Below, piece after piece: positions 1-12,132 of a stretch of 64,000 nt of DNA. The translations under genes and the position numbers were made by a program. Origin of the DNA: Stomoxys calcitrans (taxonomy: Eukaryota; Arthropoda; Insecta; Diptera; Muscidae); NCBI RefSeq assembly GCF_963082655.1, contig NC_081553.1, positions 61,990,311 through 62,054,310 of the forward strand, given 5' to 3'. Each line of letters opens with the position of its first letter. Position 1 is the first letter of the stretch. The notes beneath the pieces were generated by a model that worked only from the letters and a program-made list of their open reading frames with translations, was not told where the DNA came from and ran no database searches.

Positions 1-1290
1 ATAGGGGGTTACCCCACCCCCACAAAAACGTCCAAAATGGGCACATTAGCCAATCACGGATGTATGGGACTCGGTTTGTTTGTTCCATATAGACTGAAAA
101 ATGACAGAATTGTCGCATATTGTGTGCGGTAGTCGGGATGGAAACATAGGCTATATAATTTTTCGGTATCGGAAGGGGGACGGACCCTCCCCCTTATTCC
201 AAAAACACAACCCAAAATCAAAAGTGGACTGATCGGGACAATATAGGTATCAAATGGAAGGTATTGGAGAGTAGAATACAAATTGGAGAGTAGAATAAAA
301 ATTTGAGTCTAAGTACCCATCGGGCCGCCCCAACCCCAAATATCCCCCAAACAGACATATTGGACGTACATTTCAATATGGGGCATATAAAATCAGATCG
401 AAGTAAAGGGGGTCACGCCACCCCTCAAAAACGCCACTAGATCCATTTTGATTATATGATACTTGGCTGAACCGATTTTCTTAAAATTTTCATAGTTTGT
501 ATTCGTTTGTCTGAAAGGAAACATAGGCTACATAATTTTTAGATATCGGGTGGAGGCGCACCCTCCCCCGTACCCAAAAAACCCCACCCATATCTGAAAG
601 TGGTCCGATGGGCATAATAGGGGTATCAAATGAAAGGTATTGGGGACTAGAAAACGAATATGGTATTAAAATTTTGGTTCAAGTACCCAGCGGGCCCTCC
701 CCCAACCCCAAAAACTCCTCCAAACAGATATTTTCGAAGTTCATGTCAATATGGGACTCAAAAGAAAAGTATTAGGCAGTAGATTACAAATATGGCATAA
801 AACATTAGGTCCAAGTAATGGAGGGTCGCCAACCCCCAAATACCCCAAATTTGCATATTAGTCGAGCACGGCTATATGGGACTCAAATGAAAGGTATTTG
901 GGAGTAGATTACGAATATGACATTAAAATTTGCGTTCAAGTCTTGGTAGCGCTTTTCCTCCTAAAGATATGTCAAATGGGTTATTTGACTCTTTATGACA
1001 ATATTGGACTCAAATGAAAGGTATTTGAGAGTAGGAAACGAATTTGATATCCAATTTTGGAGCCGAGTGTTTTGGGATATGCCCTTAAGCACCCCCTAAA
1101 CTGAACTTCATTTCCGTTGGGAATAAAAAACGAATTTGATATATATTTTCAGCGAAAAATGCCGGTGGCCGCTTTAGCCCCAAAACACCCTCTAAATGGT
1201 TAATATTTATCGGCCATTGCAATATGGGGCTCAAATTAAAGGGATTTGATATTTGAGTCGAAATGTCTGAGGTGCCATCCCTCTCTTAAT
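1..1290 (-). repeat. Family B tandem array, truncated by the window edge
   Basis: Diverged units each contain a phrase like ACTCAAATGAAAGGTATTTG followed by a G-run or C-run stretch (CCCCAACCCCAAA). This is the reverse complement of the phrase in the arrays at 9346-11373, 24486-25610 and 26641-28371, so I give it the minus strand. Unit spacing is irregular. The array runs off the left edge and stops at a SINE on the right. No coding potential is seen. Confidence 0.75.
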
Positions 1291-1299
1291 CAGAGCATT

Positions 1300-1675
1300 A
1301 CCCTTAGAAAGAACATTACCACCAGCAACCGAGAAGGGGCAAATTCTCACATATCAATGCGTGCTTTCAGATTCAAGTTTAAACTCAATGATAAGAGACC
1401 TTTTTTATAGTCGAGTCCGAACGGTGTTCCGCAGTGCAACACCTCTTTGGGGAAAATTTTTTAAATGATCATGCATGGCATTGTGCTTCGCAAATATCGC
1501 CATCATTAAGAGGGGATAATCACCGCTTTGTCCGATGTTCTCGACAGGATTCGAAAGCGTTCAGCGTCATAGGCTACAATGGCTCGAATTCGATATCCGA
1601 ATTCGAAGTGTCCCCACCCTAAAAAGATATTAGAAAGTAAAAGAAGGCGCAGCGGAGCGGGCTCGGTTCGAAGGA
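1300..1675 (-). mobile_element. tRNA-derived SINE copy with 5' extension
   Basis: Read on the minus strand, the copy has a degraded tRNA-like head (B-box-like GATTCGAAAGC region near 1545-1560), a body sharing the GACTCGGCTATAAAA-like phrase and GGTGTCGCACTGCGGC-like phrase with other copies, and a 3' part matching the copy at 61957-62262. Upstream of the head there is an extra stretch of about 80-100 bp (CCGCTCCGCTGCGCCTTC...) that is also present in the copy at 6425-6737 and absent from the others. Ends are approximate. Confidence 0.65.
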
Positions 1676-2343
1676 AAAATTAAATAATTTTTTTTTTCTG
1701 CTTGGTATATAACATTCAGCCCGCCCATTTTTATGTTTGTTTTTTATTTGTTTTGTATGCCTTATTTTGTTATTTAATTTTGCTGCATTTATGTTTGTTG
1801 TCATCGTAGCAGTAAAAGTAAATAATAACGACCACATTAAACAAAATTCATCCTTCACCTTTTTGTGGCATACAATTTATTGCACAAAAATGAGATGTTG
1901 AACAGAACGAGAATAAAAAGAAAAAACACAGCTCCATACATTAAACTATTTAGTCAGCCAGTCGGTCATACATTTACATATGCAGACGATTAAAGACGCT
2001 CGCTACTCTCAGCGTTGTGTATGGATATGTCTATATTTAGACTTTTCATTTGGATGAGTTTTCCTTCTCGCGGTTTGTTTATAAATAAAAGATGGGTTGT
2101 TGTGCCCTCTCCAAAATTTCGTTTCAATAGTTGAATGTTGTGAATGGAAAAAGTCTCTTTTGAAACACTTTTCGGTAAGAGATAAATTCTCTTAATTTAA
2201 AAAGAGAATGGAATTCCAAATTGATCATGGAAAAATTTATAAAATTCAAATAAGCATAGTTGATGATAGTAACCTATGTAAAAGGTTAGCCTTTAAGTAG
2301 TCGTTGTTTCTGAATAGAAACCTCGGCAAGCACTGGAGGGATA
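1676..2343. other. AT-rich tract, no feature recognised
   Basis: Low-complexity AT-rich sequence with poly-T runs. Short open frames carry no recognisable protein similarity. Confidence 0.6.
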
Positions 2344-2345
2344 TA

Positions 2346-2582
2346 TTGGGTTGCCCAAGAAGTAATTGCGGATTTTTTAAAAGAAAGTAAATGCTTTTTT
2401 GACAAAACTTAGAATGAACTTTAATCAAATATACTTTTTTTACACTTTTTTTCTAAAGCAAGCTAAAAGTAACAGCTGATAACTGACAGAAGAAAGAATG
2501 CAATTACAGAGTCACAAGCTGTGAAAAAATTTGTCAACGCCGACTATATGAAAAATCCGCAATTACTTTTTGGGCAACCCAA
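2346..2582 (+). mobile_element. MITE copy 1, TTGGGTTGCCC termini
   Basis: A 237-bp element with terminal inverted repeats of about 33 bp beginning TTGGGTTGCCCAAGAAGTAA and ending ...ACTTTTTGGGCAACCCAA. It is flanked by TA at 2344-2345 and 2583-2584, as expected for Tc1/mariner-type insertion. The interior has no open frame of note. Five more copies occur at 29821, 38238, 48238, 50502 and 57459. The orientation of copies 1 and 3 is called plus here. Confidence 0.92.
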
Positions 2583-2584
2583 TA

Positions 2585-3780
2585 TATCTTTTTGCTAGTT
2601 CTACGTCCACTGGAATCACTCTCCTATATTTGTCAGTCCGTTCTGGGTCAGTTAGCTTTCCTCTTCCAAAGAGAAAAACATTTTTTAAACATAAATGTAG
2701 AACGTTTTTTTCCAAATATGAATTCAAAAAACATTCAATTTCAGTTTCAAAGTCCAAAAATCAATCTGCTTTTTAAATTGTCCAGAAAAATCAATTATTA
2801 TCACTTTGATTGCTTTTCCCCCCTTTCTCTCAAAAAAACCATGCTATTGCCACAAGGAAAAACAAAAAGAAAAAAGTCAAAGTGATTGCCCCCTGCATTT
2901 CCTTGTCGATCATTGAGTTGAGTACAAGTGCGACACACACAGCAACAACATTAAATGTAACAAAAACAACAACAAACACTATCATTCAAAAAAAAAGCAA
3001 AAAAAAAAAAAAACAAACACACAACGAATAATTTTTTCACTTGGCCCATAGCCAAAGCTCTATACTTGGAGATCATCGAACAAAATCAAAAAAAAAAAAA
3101 AAAGATAAACCAAAAAGAAGGAAAAAAATTGCTGAGTTTTTGCCAGAATTATTTATAAACGAAAAGTGTTCACACTGAAACACAAAACACACAAACACAT
3201 GGACACCACTAGGCTATAACCACAAAGCGAAATGCATGCGTCTGTGTGCGAGAGTGGGGATGAGTGATATGTGTAAACGCATTGGTGAGACCAAGTATTT
3301 ACATGCGAGCATGAGTGTGTGTGTGCGAACAGAGTGTTTTCATTTTCCAAACACAAAAACGAAATGATTTTCATTTGAATTCGTTACTCGACGACTGCCT
3401 GATGTAGATATACCCATTTCCCATAGCATTTCGGGAAAACAGTTTTAAATTGAAAAAAACAAAAAAAAAAAAAACAAAAACTACAACAAAAAGATGACCA
3501 ACAACGCTAACATCAACGTTAACAGCAAATATAATGAAAATGAATATGAATGCTATCTGTTGATGGGAAATGCTACATATGATTGGAAAAACTTTTATTG
3601 TTGTGTAGGTTGGTAAAGTGTTCTCTTCGTTTGTTTGATTTGATTCAAACAACAACAGAGAGGGAAAATTGAAATCAGAAAATTAAGAAAATAAATGAAT
3701 AACGCCAGACAATGTCGAATTTTTCATGCACTACTCCAAATTCAAGCTTTTTTACTCGAATAAAACTCAGACAAAATTAA
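2585..3780. other. AT-rich tract with poly-A runs and CA/TG repeats
   Basis: Contains several runs of A (near 3000, 3090 and 3460) and short CA/TG repeats (3190-3330). No gene is recognised. Confidence 0.6.
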
Positions 3781-5273
3781 ACTAGTAAAAGTGTGCTAAG
3801 TACGGCGGGGCCGAATCTTATATACCCTCCACCATGGATCGCATTTGTCGAATTCTATGCGCGCTATCTCTTTTTAGGCAAACGGAGAATATTGAATAAG
3901 AACTGTTATGCTATTGGAGTTTTATCAAATTAAAGTCCGATTCGGACCACACATGAATGCTGAACATTGTAGAAGTCATTGTGCAATATTTCAGTTCATT
4001 CGGATAAGAATTGCACCTTGTAGGGGCTGAAGAAGCAAAATCAGGAGATCGGTTTATATGGGAGCTGTATCAAGCTATTGATCGATTCAGACCATATTAG
4101 ACACGTATGTTGAAGGTCATGAGAGAAGCCGTTGTACAAAATTTCTTTCAAATCGGATGAGAATTGCGACCTCTAGAGGCTCAAGAAGTCAAGATCCCAG
4201 ATCAGTTTATATGGCAGCTATATCAGGTTATGTACCGTTTTGCGCCATACTAAGCACAGTTATTGCAAGTCATAACAAAACACCTCATGCAATATTTCAG
4301 GAAAATGAAAATGATGAAAATTGCGCCCTCTAGAGGCTCAAGAAGTCAAGACCCAAGATCGGTTCATATGGCTGCTATATCAGGTTATGGGCGGATTTGA
4401 ACCATATTAAGCACAGTTGTTGGAAGCCATAACAAAACACGTCATGCAAAATTTCAGGCAAATCGAATAATAATTGCGAACTCTGGAGACTCAAGAAGTC
4501 AAGATCCCAGATCGGTTTATATGGCAGCTATATCAGGTTATAAACCGATTTGAACATCATTCGACACAGTTGTTGAAAGTAAGAATAAAATAAGTCGTGC
4601 AAAATTTCAGCCAAATCGGATAATAATTGCGCCCTCTATAGGCTCAAGAAGTCAAGACCCAAGATCTGTTTATATAATAGCTATATCAGGTTATGAACCG
4701 ATTTGAACCATACTTGGCGCAGTTGTTGAATATCATAACAAAATACTTCATGCAAAATTTCAGCCAAATCGGATAGGAATTGCGCCCTCTATAGGCTCAA
4801 GACGTCAAGACCCAAGATCGGTTTATATGACAGCTATAACAGATTATGAACCGATTTGAATCATACCCAGCGCGGTTGTTGGAAGTGATACCAAAACACT
4901 ACGTGCAAAATTTCAGTTAAGTCGGATGAGAATTGCGCCCTCTAGAGGCTCAAGAAGTCAAGCCCCAAGATTGGTTTATATGGCATCTATATCAAAACAT
5001 GGACCGATATGGCCCATTTACAATCCTAACCGACCTACACAAATAAGAAGTATTTGTGCAAAATTTTAAGTGACTAGCTTTACTCCTTCGAAAATAAGCA
5101 TACTTTCGAAAGACAGACGGATGGACAGACGGAAGGACATGGCTAGATTGACTTAAAATGTCATGACGATCAAGAATATATATAACTTATGGGGTCCTAT
5201 ACGAATATTTCGTGGAATTACAAATAGAATGACGGAATTAGTATACCCCACCCTATGGCGGAGGGTATAAAAA
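3781..5273 (+). mobile_element. Family A element, near complete
   Basis: The head (AGTAAAAGTGTGCTAAGTAC, GC-rich near-palindrome, TATACCCTCC) starts at about 3783. The array has roughly eight to nine units carrying 'gaattgcgccctctagaggc', 'gatcggtttatatggcagct' and 'ccgatttgaaccata'. The tail has an AGACAGACGGATGGACAGACGG tract at about 5110-5135, the conserved post-tract block, and a hairpin ending GAGGGTATAAAAA near 5273. The architecture resembles the DINE-1 class of non-autonomous Helitron-related elements of flies; that assignment is inference. Confidence 0.85.
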
Positions 5274-6372
5274 GTACAGTTGTTGGGTGTCCTAAAAGAA
5301 CATTATTTACAAAATTTCAGCCAAATGGGATGAAAATTGCGGCATCCAGGGGCTCAAGAAGTCAAATCGGTAAATCGGTTTATATGGGATCTATATCAGG
5401 TTATAGACCGATTTGAACCGTACATGGCACAGTTGTTGGAAGTCAAAATAAAACACTGTATGCAAAATTTCATCCAAATCGGACAAAAATTGCGGTTTCT
5501 AGGGTCTTAGGAAGTCAAATCGGGAGATCGGTTTATATGGGAGCTATGTCAGGTTATAGACCGATTTTGACCGTACTAGGCTCCGTTATTGGCAGTCATA
5601 ACAGAAAACTATGTGCAAAATTTCAGCCAAATCGGAGGCTTCTATGGGCTCAAGAAATCAAATCGGAGGATCGGTTTAAATGGGGAAGTTATGGGGGAAC
5701 CGCACTCGGCACAGTTGTTCGAAGTCATAACAGAACGCTACGTGCAAAATTTCAGCCAAATCGGCCAAAAAATGCGTCTTCCAGGGTCTTAGGAAGTCAA
5801 ATCGGAAGATCGGTTTATATGGGAGCTATATCAGGTAATAGACCGATTTTGACCGTACTTGCCTCCGTTATTGGCATTCATAACAGAAAACTATGACCAA
5901 ATTTCAGCCAACTCGAAGGCTTCCAGGGGCTCAAGAAGTCACACCGGGAGATCGGTTTATATTTGGGGCTACATCAGGTTCTCGACCGATTTGGACCGTA
6001 CTTAACACAGTTGTTGGAAGTCTTAACAGAAAACTATATGCAAAATTTCAGCTAAATTGGACAATCTAGCGTGAGGTGTTTTATTTGAAGTCCAGGACTT
6101 ATGCTAACTGGCATCAAAGTCTTTTCAGATCAAGATATAGCTCCCATATATATATCTATCTTTTGATATGGCCCTTTAAGGCTGTAATTGCCACAATTAA
6201 GGTCCTATCGTAAGAAAATCTTACAAGGTTTATACACTTTTTCAATAGGTATTCAAAATGAAAGTCTGACTAGATTTCAACATAGGTTGCATGGAGTAAA
6301 AGTAGTAATTGGACTAGCTGGTGTAGGGTATTATATAGTCGGCTTCGACTGACTTTTGCCTTTCCTCACTGG
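5274..6372 (+). repeat. Mosaic: family A array ending in an inverted family D head
   Basis: A headless A-type array (units beginning near 5280, 5390, 5530, 5650, 5810 and 5950) follows directly after the preceding tail. From about 6300 to 6372 the sequence is the reverse complement of the D head seen at 33196: GGTGTAGGGTATTATATAG, then GACTTTTGCCTTTCCTCACT. The copy is therefore recombinant or nested. Open frames here (for example 5537-5896) simply read through repeat units. Confidence 0.7.
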
Positions 6373-6424
6373 TTTAATAGAAATTTTCGTCAACGACTTA
6401 TCTCTATAGACATACTAGCTGGAA

Positions 6425-6737
6425 AGGGCCCGCTCCGCTGCGCCTTCTTTTACTCTCTAATAACTTTTTAGGGTTGGGACACTTCGCCCTGAATGTGGAT
6501 ATCAAATTCGTGCTACTGTAGCCTATTTCCGCCTATGAAGCTGAACGCCTGCGTTCGAATCCTGGCGAGAACTTGGGACAAAATTTAAAGAGGGGTGTTT
6601 ATCACCTCTTAATGTTGGCGACAGTTGCGAGGTAGCATACCATGCATGGTCATGATAATTCTCCTTAAAGAGGTGTCGCACTGCGGCACGCCATTCGGAC
6701 TCGGCTATAAAAAAGGTCCCCTATCGTTGATAAACGT
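6425..6737 (+). mobile_element. tRNA-derived SINE copy with 5' extension
   Basis: It begins CCCGCTCCGCTGCGCCTTCT, the same extension as the copy at 1300-1675 in opposite orientation. A tRNA-like head follows with a B-box match GCGTTCGAATCCT near 6550, then a body with CACTGCGGCACGCCATTCGG and GGACTCGGCTATAAAA. It stops against the tail block of the neighbouring E element at about 6738. Confidence 0.75.
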
Positions 6738-7702
6738 GAAATTCTAAGACGATTTAACGATGTCCGTGTGTCTGTCCGTCCGTCTGTTGTAATCACTCTA
6801 GAGTCTTAAAAAATTAAGATATTGAGCTGAAATTTGGCACACATACGTCGCGGGTTAAGTTTTTGAATGGGCCAAATCGGACCATATTTCGATATAGCTG
6901 ATATATAGACCGATTTTCCGATAAGGGTCTAATATCGATAAAAACTTAATTTTTCATCCAATTTCGCTGAAATTTGAAACAGTGAGTAGTTTCAGGCCTT
7001 CCGACAACTGACTCAAATATGGTTTAGATCGGACTATATTTAGATATAGCTGCCATATAGACCGATCTCCCGATAAAGGGTCTGAAGGCCATAAAAGCTT
7101 TATTTATTACCCGATTTCGCTGAAATTTAAAACAGTGGGTTGTTTTAAGCCTCCCGACATCTGACGTAAATATGGTTTAGATCGGACTATATTTAGATAT
7201 AGCTGCCATATAAGCCGATCTCTTGATAGAGGGTCTGAAGGCAATGAAAGCTTTATTTTTTAACCGATTTCGCTGAAATTTGGAATAGTGCGCAGTTTTA
7301 AACCTCCCAACATCCGACCCAAATATCGTACAGATCGGACTATATTTAGATATAGCTGTCATATAGACCAATCTCCCGATAAGGGGACTGAAGCCCATTA
7401 AAGCTTTTTTTTACCGATTTCGCTGAAATTTGAAACAGTGAGTTTTTCTGAGCCTCACGATATTCGTCCTTAAGATGATTCAGATCGGTTTATAATTGGA
7501 TATATCTGCCAAAAACGACCAATATTTTGTTCTACAAAAATGAAAAGTGACATATATAAGACCACTCAATGTCCGTGCCAAATTTGGGTGCTTAAGTTAT
7601 CCAATTTTCACCGAATTGTGACGAAATGGGGTTTACATATATACCTGAGGTGGTGAGTATCCAAAGTTCGGGCCGGCTGAAGTTAAAGCCTTTTTACTTG
7701 TT
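6738..7702 (-). mobile_element. Family E element (153-bp units), tail hairpin missing
   Basis: Read on the minus strand, the head is at 7702 (AACAAGTAAAAAGGC..., GC-rich near-palindrome) and the array runs down to a GTCY tract at 6765-6790. The units carry TGCCATATA at 7051 and 7204 and TGTCATATA at 7357, an exact 153-bp spacing. The terminal tail hairpin is replaced by the SINE. Unit sequence differs clearly from A and C but keeps the GATCGG...TATATGGCAGCTATAT core. Confidence 0.8.
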
Positions 7703-8855
7703 TTTCTGTAAAATTTTCTTATAAAGACAGATCTATGAACAATGTTCATGTGTGCATGCATGTTCTTTGCATATGCATGTAAAAACCCTCAAAGGATTCT
7801 TTGTTTATATCAACATTTTGCACTTCATTTATCCCTCTTCCTCCTAGGCGTTTCAAATAAATGCCCTTCTCAATAATACCATTCCCCCACTGTAGCGGTG
7901 TGGTATATAAAAATAGTAAAAGTTCACACATTTCGAGTTTTCCGTATTTTGTCTCAATATTTTTATTTCTTTGTCTTCTACATTTCAATGGCTAGTTGTC
8001 GGTTAACTGTGAACATTTCAAACAACAACCATACAAATAAATATTCTCATCAAAAGAGAAGAATTTTCCCCCAGGGCCATATTCAGTTTTTATTATTGAT
8101 CATTAAGTTCAAGATTTAATTGATTGATAGACAATTTTGGTAGATTGTTTTATAGAGCTTCAAACGCCTCATACAATAAATGAGGGGAAATGAGTTTTTC
8201 ACACACACCCACACACACACATATGCTTAAATGACAATGACTATGCATGCAACAATAACTGTCAAGTGCTTTAATCCTTTAAACCACAAAGAGAATATAC
8301 AAAGGCCATGCAAAGAGAATTAAGAGATAAAAAAAGTTAATGGGAAAAATAAAATCAGCCTTTGAAATAACCCAGCATGGGGTGCAAAACGAATTATCAA
8401 TATAAAGACCCAAAAAAAAAATCGATATAAAATATGCAATCTAAAAAAAAAAAATGAATAAATTCTGTTCTGATAATGAAGTTTATGGAATATGGTATTC
8501 AGTTTTAAATTAAAAAAATAAAAAAAAAATAAATTTCATTTGTAAACAGTTTTCAACAACTTTGTATTTTGTAATCACAAAATATTTACAGCCTTATTCA
8601 CAAACATTTAAAAGAGCTCTATAAATCGAAGATAGGTGAAATGTATTTTTTTTTGTTTTTGTCACAAACACTAACAGCCTATTTTTTCTTTAATAAACTA
8701 ATTTTAAATTTGAAAAAGTTTTCATTGGCTTTAACCTTGTTTAACACCATAATAAAATTAAATTTCTCAATTCTAAGAGGTTTAATCTATATGAAAGAAT
8801 CCGAAACAAGTAAAATCGCACTTAGTCAAATTTGGTAACTCAGCATAATAACTTT
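7703..8855. other. AT-rich tract, no gene recognised
   Basis: Includes CA repeats at 8202-8222 and several poly-A runs. No feature was identified. Confidence 0.6.
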
Positions 8856-9345
8856 TCATACCCGTTTCCGTTTATAACACCTCGAAATATTCGTTTAACA
8901 CCCCATAAATATATATTCGTGATCGTCTCATCGTTCTGAATCGATATAGCCATGTCCGTCCGTCCGTCTGTCTGTCGAAATCATGATTGAAGTCGAACGC
9001 GTAAAGCTAGTCGCTTGAAATTTTGCACAGATACTTTATATTGATGTCGTTGGGGATTGCAAATGGCCCATTTGCGGTTCAGATTAAGATATAGCTTCCG
9101 CATAAACCGATCTCCCTATAAGTCTTCTTGAGGCCCTGAAAGCCACAAATTTTGCCCGCTTTGGCTGAAATTTTGCTTGTAGTGTTCTGTTATGACTATC
9201 AACAACCGTGCCAAGTATGGCCCAAATCGGTCTATAACCTGATATAGCTCCCGTATAAACCGATCTCCCGATTTTACTTTCGGAGCCCCTGGAAGCCGCA
9301 ATATTTGTGCGATTTGGCTGAAATCGGTTTCCATCCATTGGAGCC
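8856..9345 (-). mobile_element. Family A tail and units, inverted
   Basis: Starts with the reverse complement of the tail (CATACCCGTTTCCG..., then GTCCGTCCGTCCGTCTGTCT at 8945-8973) followed by about two A-type units. It joins a family B array at about 9345. Because a forward tail occurs at 11230-11373, the composite 8856-11373 is bounded by inverted tail modules. Confidence 0.75.
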
Positions 9346-11373
9346 CTATATTGTCCCGAGCGGTCCACTTTTGACTTTGGGCTGTTCTTTTGGTACGATT
9401 TTTGGCTTGGGGCGGCGCCCTACGTATTGGATTACATTTTTGACATCATATTCGTACTCTACTCCCGAATACCATTCATTTGAGTCCCATATTGACCCAA
9501 TCGGTCCTCTTTTGATTTTGAGCACTACTTTTAGGGCGGTTTTAGGCCTGGGGCGACTCCCTAGATACTTGGGTCCAATATGAAATATCATATTCATTCT
9601 CTACTCCCGAATACCTTTCATTGGGGTCCTATATTGTCCCGATCGGCCTACTTTTTATTTCGGGCGGTACCCTTGGGACGGCTCCCTAAGTACTTGAATC
9701 CTGTTTAAAATATCATATTCATAGTCTACTCTCGAATAGCTTTCATTGGAGTGCTCTATTGTCCCGATCGGTCCACTTTTTATTTTGGGCACTACTTTTA
9801 AATATCATATTCTACTCTACTCCCGAATACCTTTCATATGAGTCCCATATTGTCCCAATCGGTCCACTTTTGATTTTGGACACCTTTTTTGGCCTGTTTT
9901 CGACACTTGGGGCGGCCTCCTAGGTACTTGGAACCAATTTGTAATACCATATTCATATTTAACTCCGAAATATTTTTCATTTGAGTCCTATACTGTCCCT
10001 ATCGATAAATATGTCCTGATGGGAGCTTTTGGGGGTGAGGAGGCCCCTAAGAAACCAAGGAATACATTTTTATGTCAGATGTGTATTCTTTTTTTAAATA
10101 CCTTTCATTTGATGCCCATATTGCCTAAAGGTGTAAAAGTGTCCTATTGGTTGGTGTTTTTCTGGGTGGGGGACCCCCGACAATTAGGGTGCCATGTTTA
10201 TGCCAAGTTAGCAGTCTACTCTTTAATACCTTTCATTTGATACCCATATTGTCCCAAACGGTAAAAACGTCCGTTCGGGTGGGTTTTGGGATGAGGCGCC
10301 CCCCAGGTGATTTGACCCCAAACATTTATACCAATTTCAAGTTTTTGTGGTACCATAAGGTGGGATAAAAAATTTTGCTTAAAACGGTGTAGCCATCTGG
10401 CGTTTTTGAAAATTATGATTAGGGGGAGGGTCCGCCGCCCCTTCGGATATCAAAAATGTAGTACCCTATTTTCACTGGGGGCTCAAAGTCTATCATCTAC
10501 GATAATTTTATGAGAATTGGTTCAGCCGTTTTTGGGTCTCCCGGAACCACCCCCTTCCCCTTATTTTCAGAAACCTCAAAACACGGAAATGGGTGATGCA
10601 AAATTTTGTGCGCTTTCTTATAGTTACCAAAAAAAAGGAGGGCCGCCCCACCCTCAAAACCTATCAAATATATATTTAGACCTATTACGACTATATGGGA
10701 CTCAAATGAAAGGTATTAAGGATTAGAAAACGTATTCAATATTTAATTGTCAGACCAAGTGTTTTGGGGACCACCCCCTCCCCAAAACCCCCCTAAATCG
10801 CTCAAATGTACCGACCATGTCAATGTGGGGCTCAAATAAAAGGTATTTGAGAGTAAAATACCAATCCGATATTCACATGTGGGACCATGTATTTGTGGCC
10901 CTACTCCTTCCTCAAAACACCTCCCAAAGGTATTGGGGAGTAGAGCACAAAATTGATACTCACATTCGGGACCAATTTTCTGGGGGTCTACCCATTTCCC
11001 AAAACACCCCATAAGAAGCAATTATTTTCTGACCATCGCAATATGAGGCTCAAATAAAGGTATTTGGGAATAGAATACAAATCTTATATCCAAATGCGGT
11101 ACCATGTATTTGGGGCACCGTCCCTTCACCAAACAACCCCCAAAGAGTACAAATTTACCGACCATGGCAATATGTGGCTCAAATAAAAGGTATTTGAGAT
11201 TAGATTTGAGATTAGAAAACTAATTTTGGGGCCAAGTGTTTGGGGGACACACGGACATCGTTAAATCGTCTTAGAATTTCACGACGATCCTTTTGTAGGG
11301 TCGGAAATTGATATTTCGGTGTATTGCAAACGGAATGACTAAATGAATATACCCCCTATTCTACGGTGGCGGG
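9346..11373 (+). repeat. Family B tandem array ending in the shared tail module
   Basis: Units carry ATACCTTTCATTTGAGTCCC and a G-rich stretch (TTTTGGG.TGGGGCGGC). Spacing is irregular, about 91-143 bp between anchors at 9482, 9624, 9749, 9840, 9983, 10111 and 10239. From about 10400 the unit phrase appears mostly in the opposite orientation. The last about 140 bp (11230-11373) are the same tail block used by A and C, including a GGCGGGTATAAAAA end. This links B to the modular superfamily. Confidence 0.75.
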
Positions 11374-12132
11374 TATAAAAATATGATTAAGATGCTAGGC
11401 TAGTAGCCCGTCCTTGCAGAAAATACCCAATACCTTGGAGTTAGGATAAGTAATACGGACTTTAAATGTAAAAAAATAGAACGCAATACTATAATTAAAC
11501 ACTTTTTTAAAAAATTTTCCATTTTTTTAAATACTTACAACGCAATACGTCATTAAAATGCATTATGCATTTCCTTTGTGTACTCACCTAAAAAAGAAAA
11601 GGAAAAAAACGCAAATAAAATTCATTAATAAAATTCATAGAAAAAGTGTTCACTTTTTGATGTTTTTTGTTGTTGTCCACTATAATAATCACATAAATAA
11701 TGAGCATTTGCATCACATATTGTACTTGCATAATTAGCGAAAAGATAATTGACAAATTATTGACAAATGGTGCCATTTGTCATTGCCTTATTGCTGACAT
11801 ACTAACACATGAATGTTTTGAACCAATTGATAAACAAGAACTCTGATGACGCTGACATATATAATGTCATCATCAGAAATCGAAAAAAAAAATTTAATTA
11901 GCTTGGCATTGCTAGAACATCAAGCAAAAAATAAATCGTAAATTATAAAATTAAAGTCATAAAATTGAATAAAGTTTCCACAACTACTGAAAATGTCAAA
12001 TGGAAATGTAAAACAAAATTAAAATTTCAAATTAATTGCCAAATTTTGTTAAACATTTTATACATGTATGGCTGTTTTATTGCATTTCTTAAATTAGAAT
12101 GATATATTATTTGTAAATGGAATGAATTTTGA
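11374..12132. other. AT-rich tract, no feature recognised
   Basis: Strongly AT-rich with no recognisable coding or repeat homology within the window. Confidence 0.6.

Noticed and set aside
5537..5896. 119-codon frame with internally repeated protein sequence
   Set aside because: It reads through family A repeat units; the similar protein repeats reflect the DNA repeat, and related arrays have stops.
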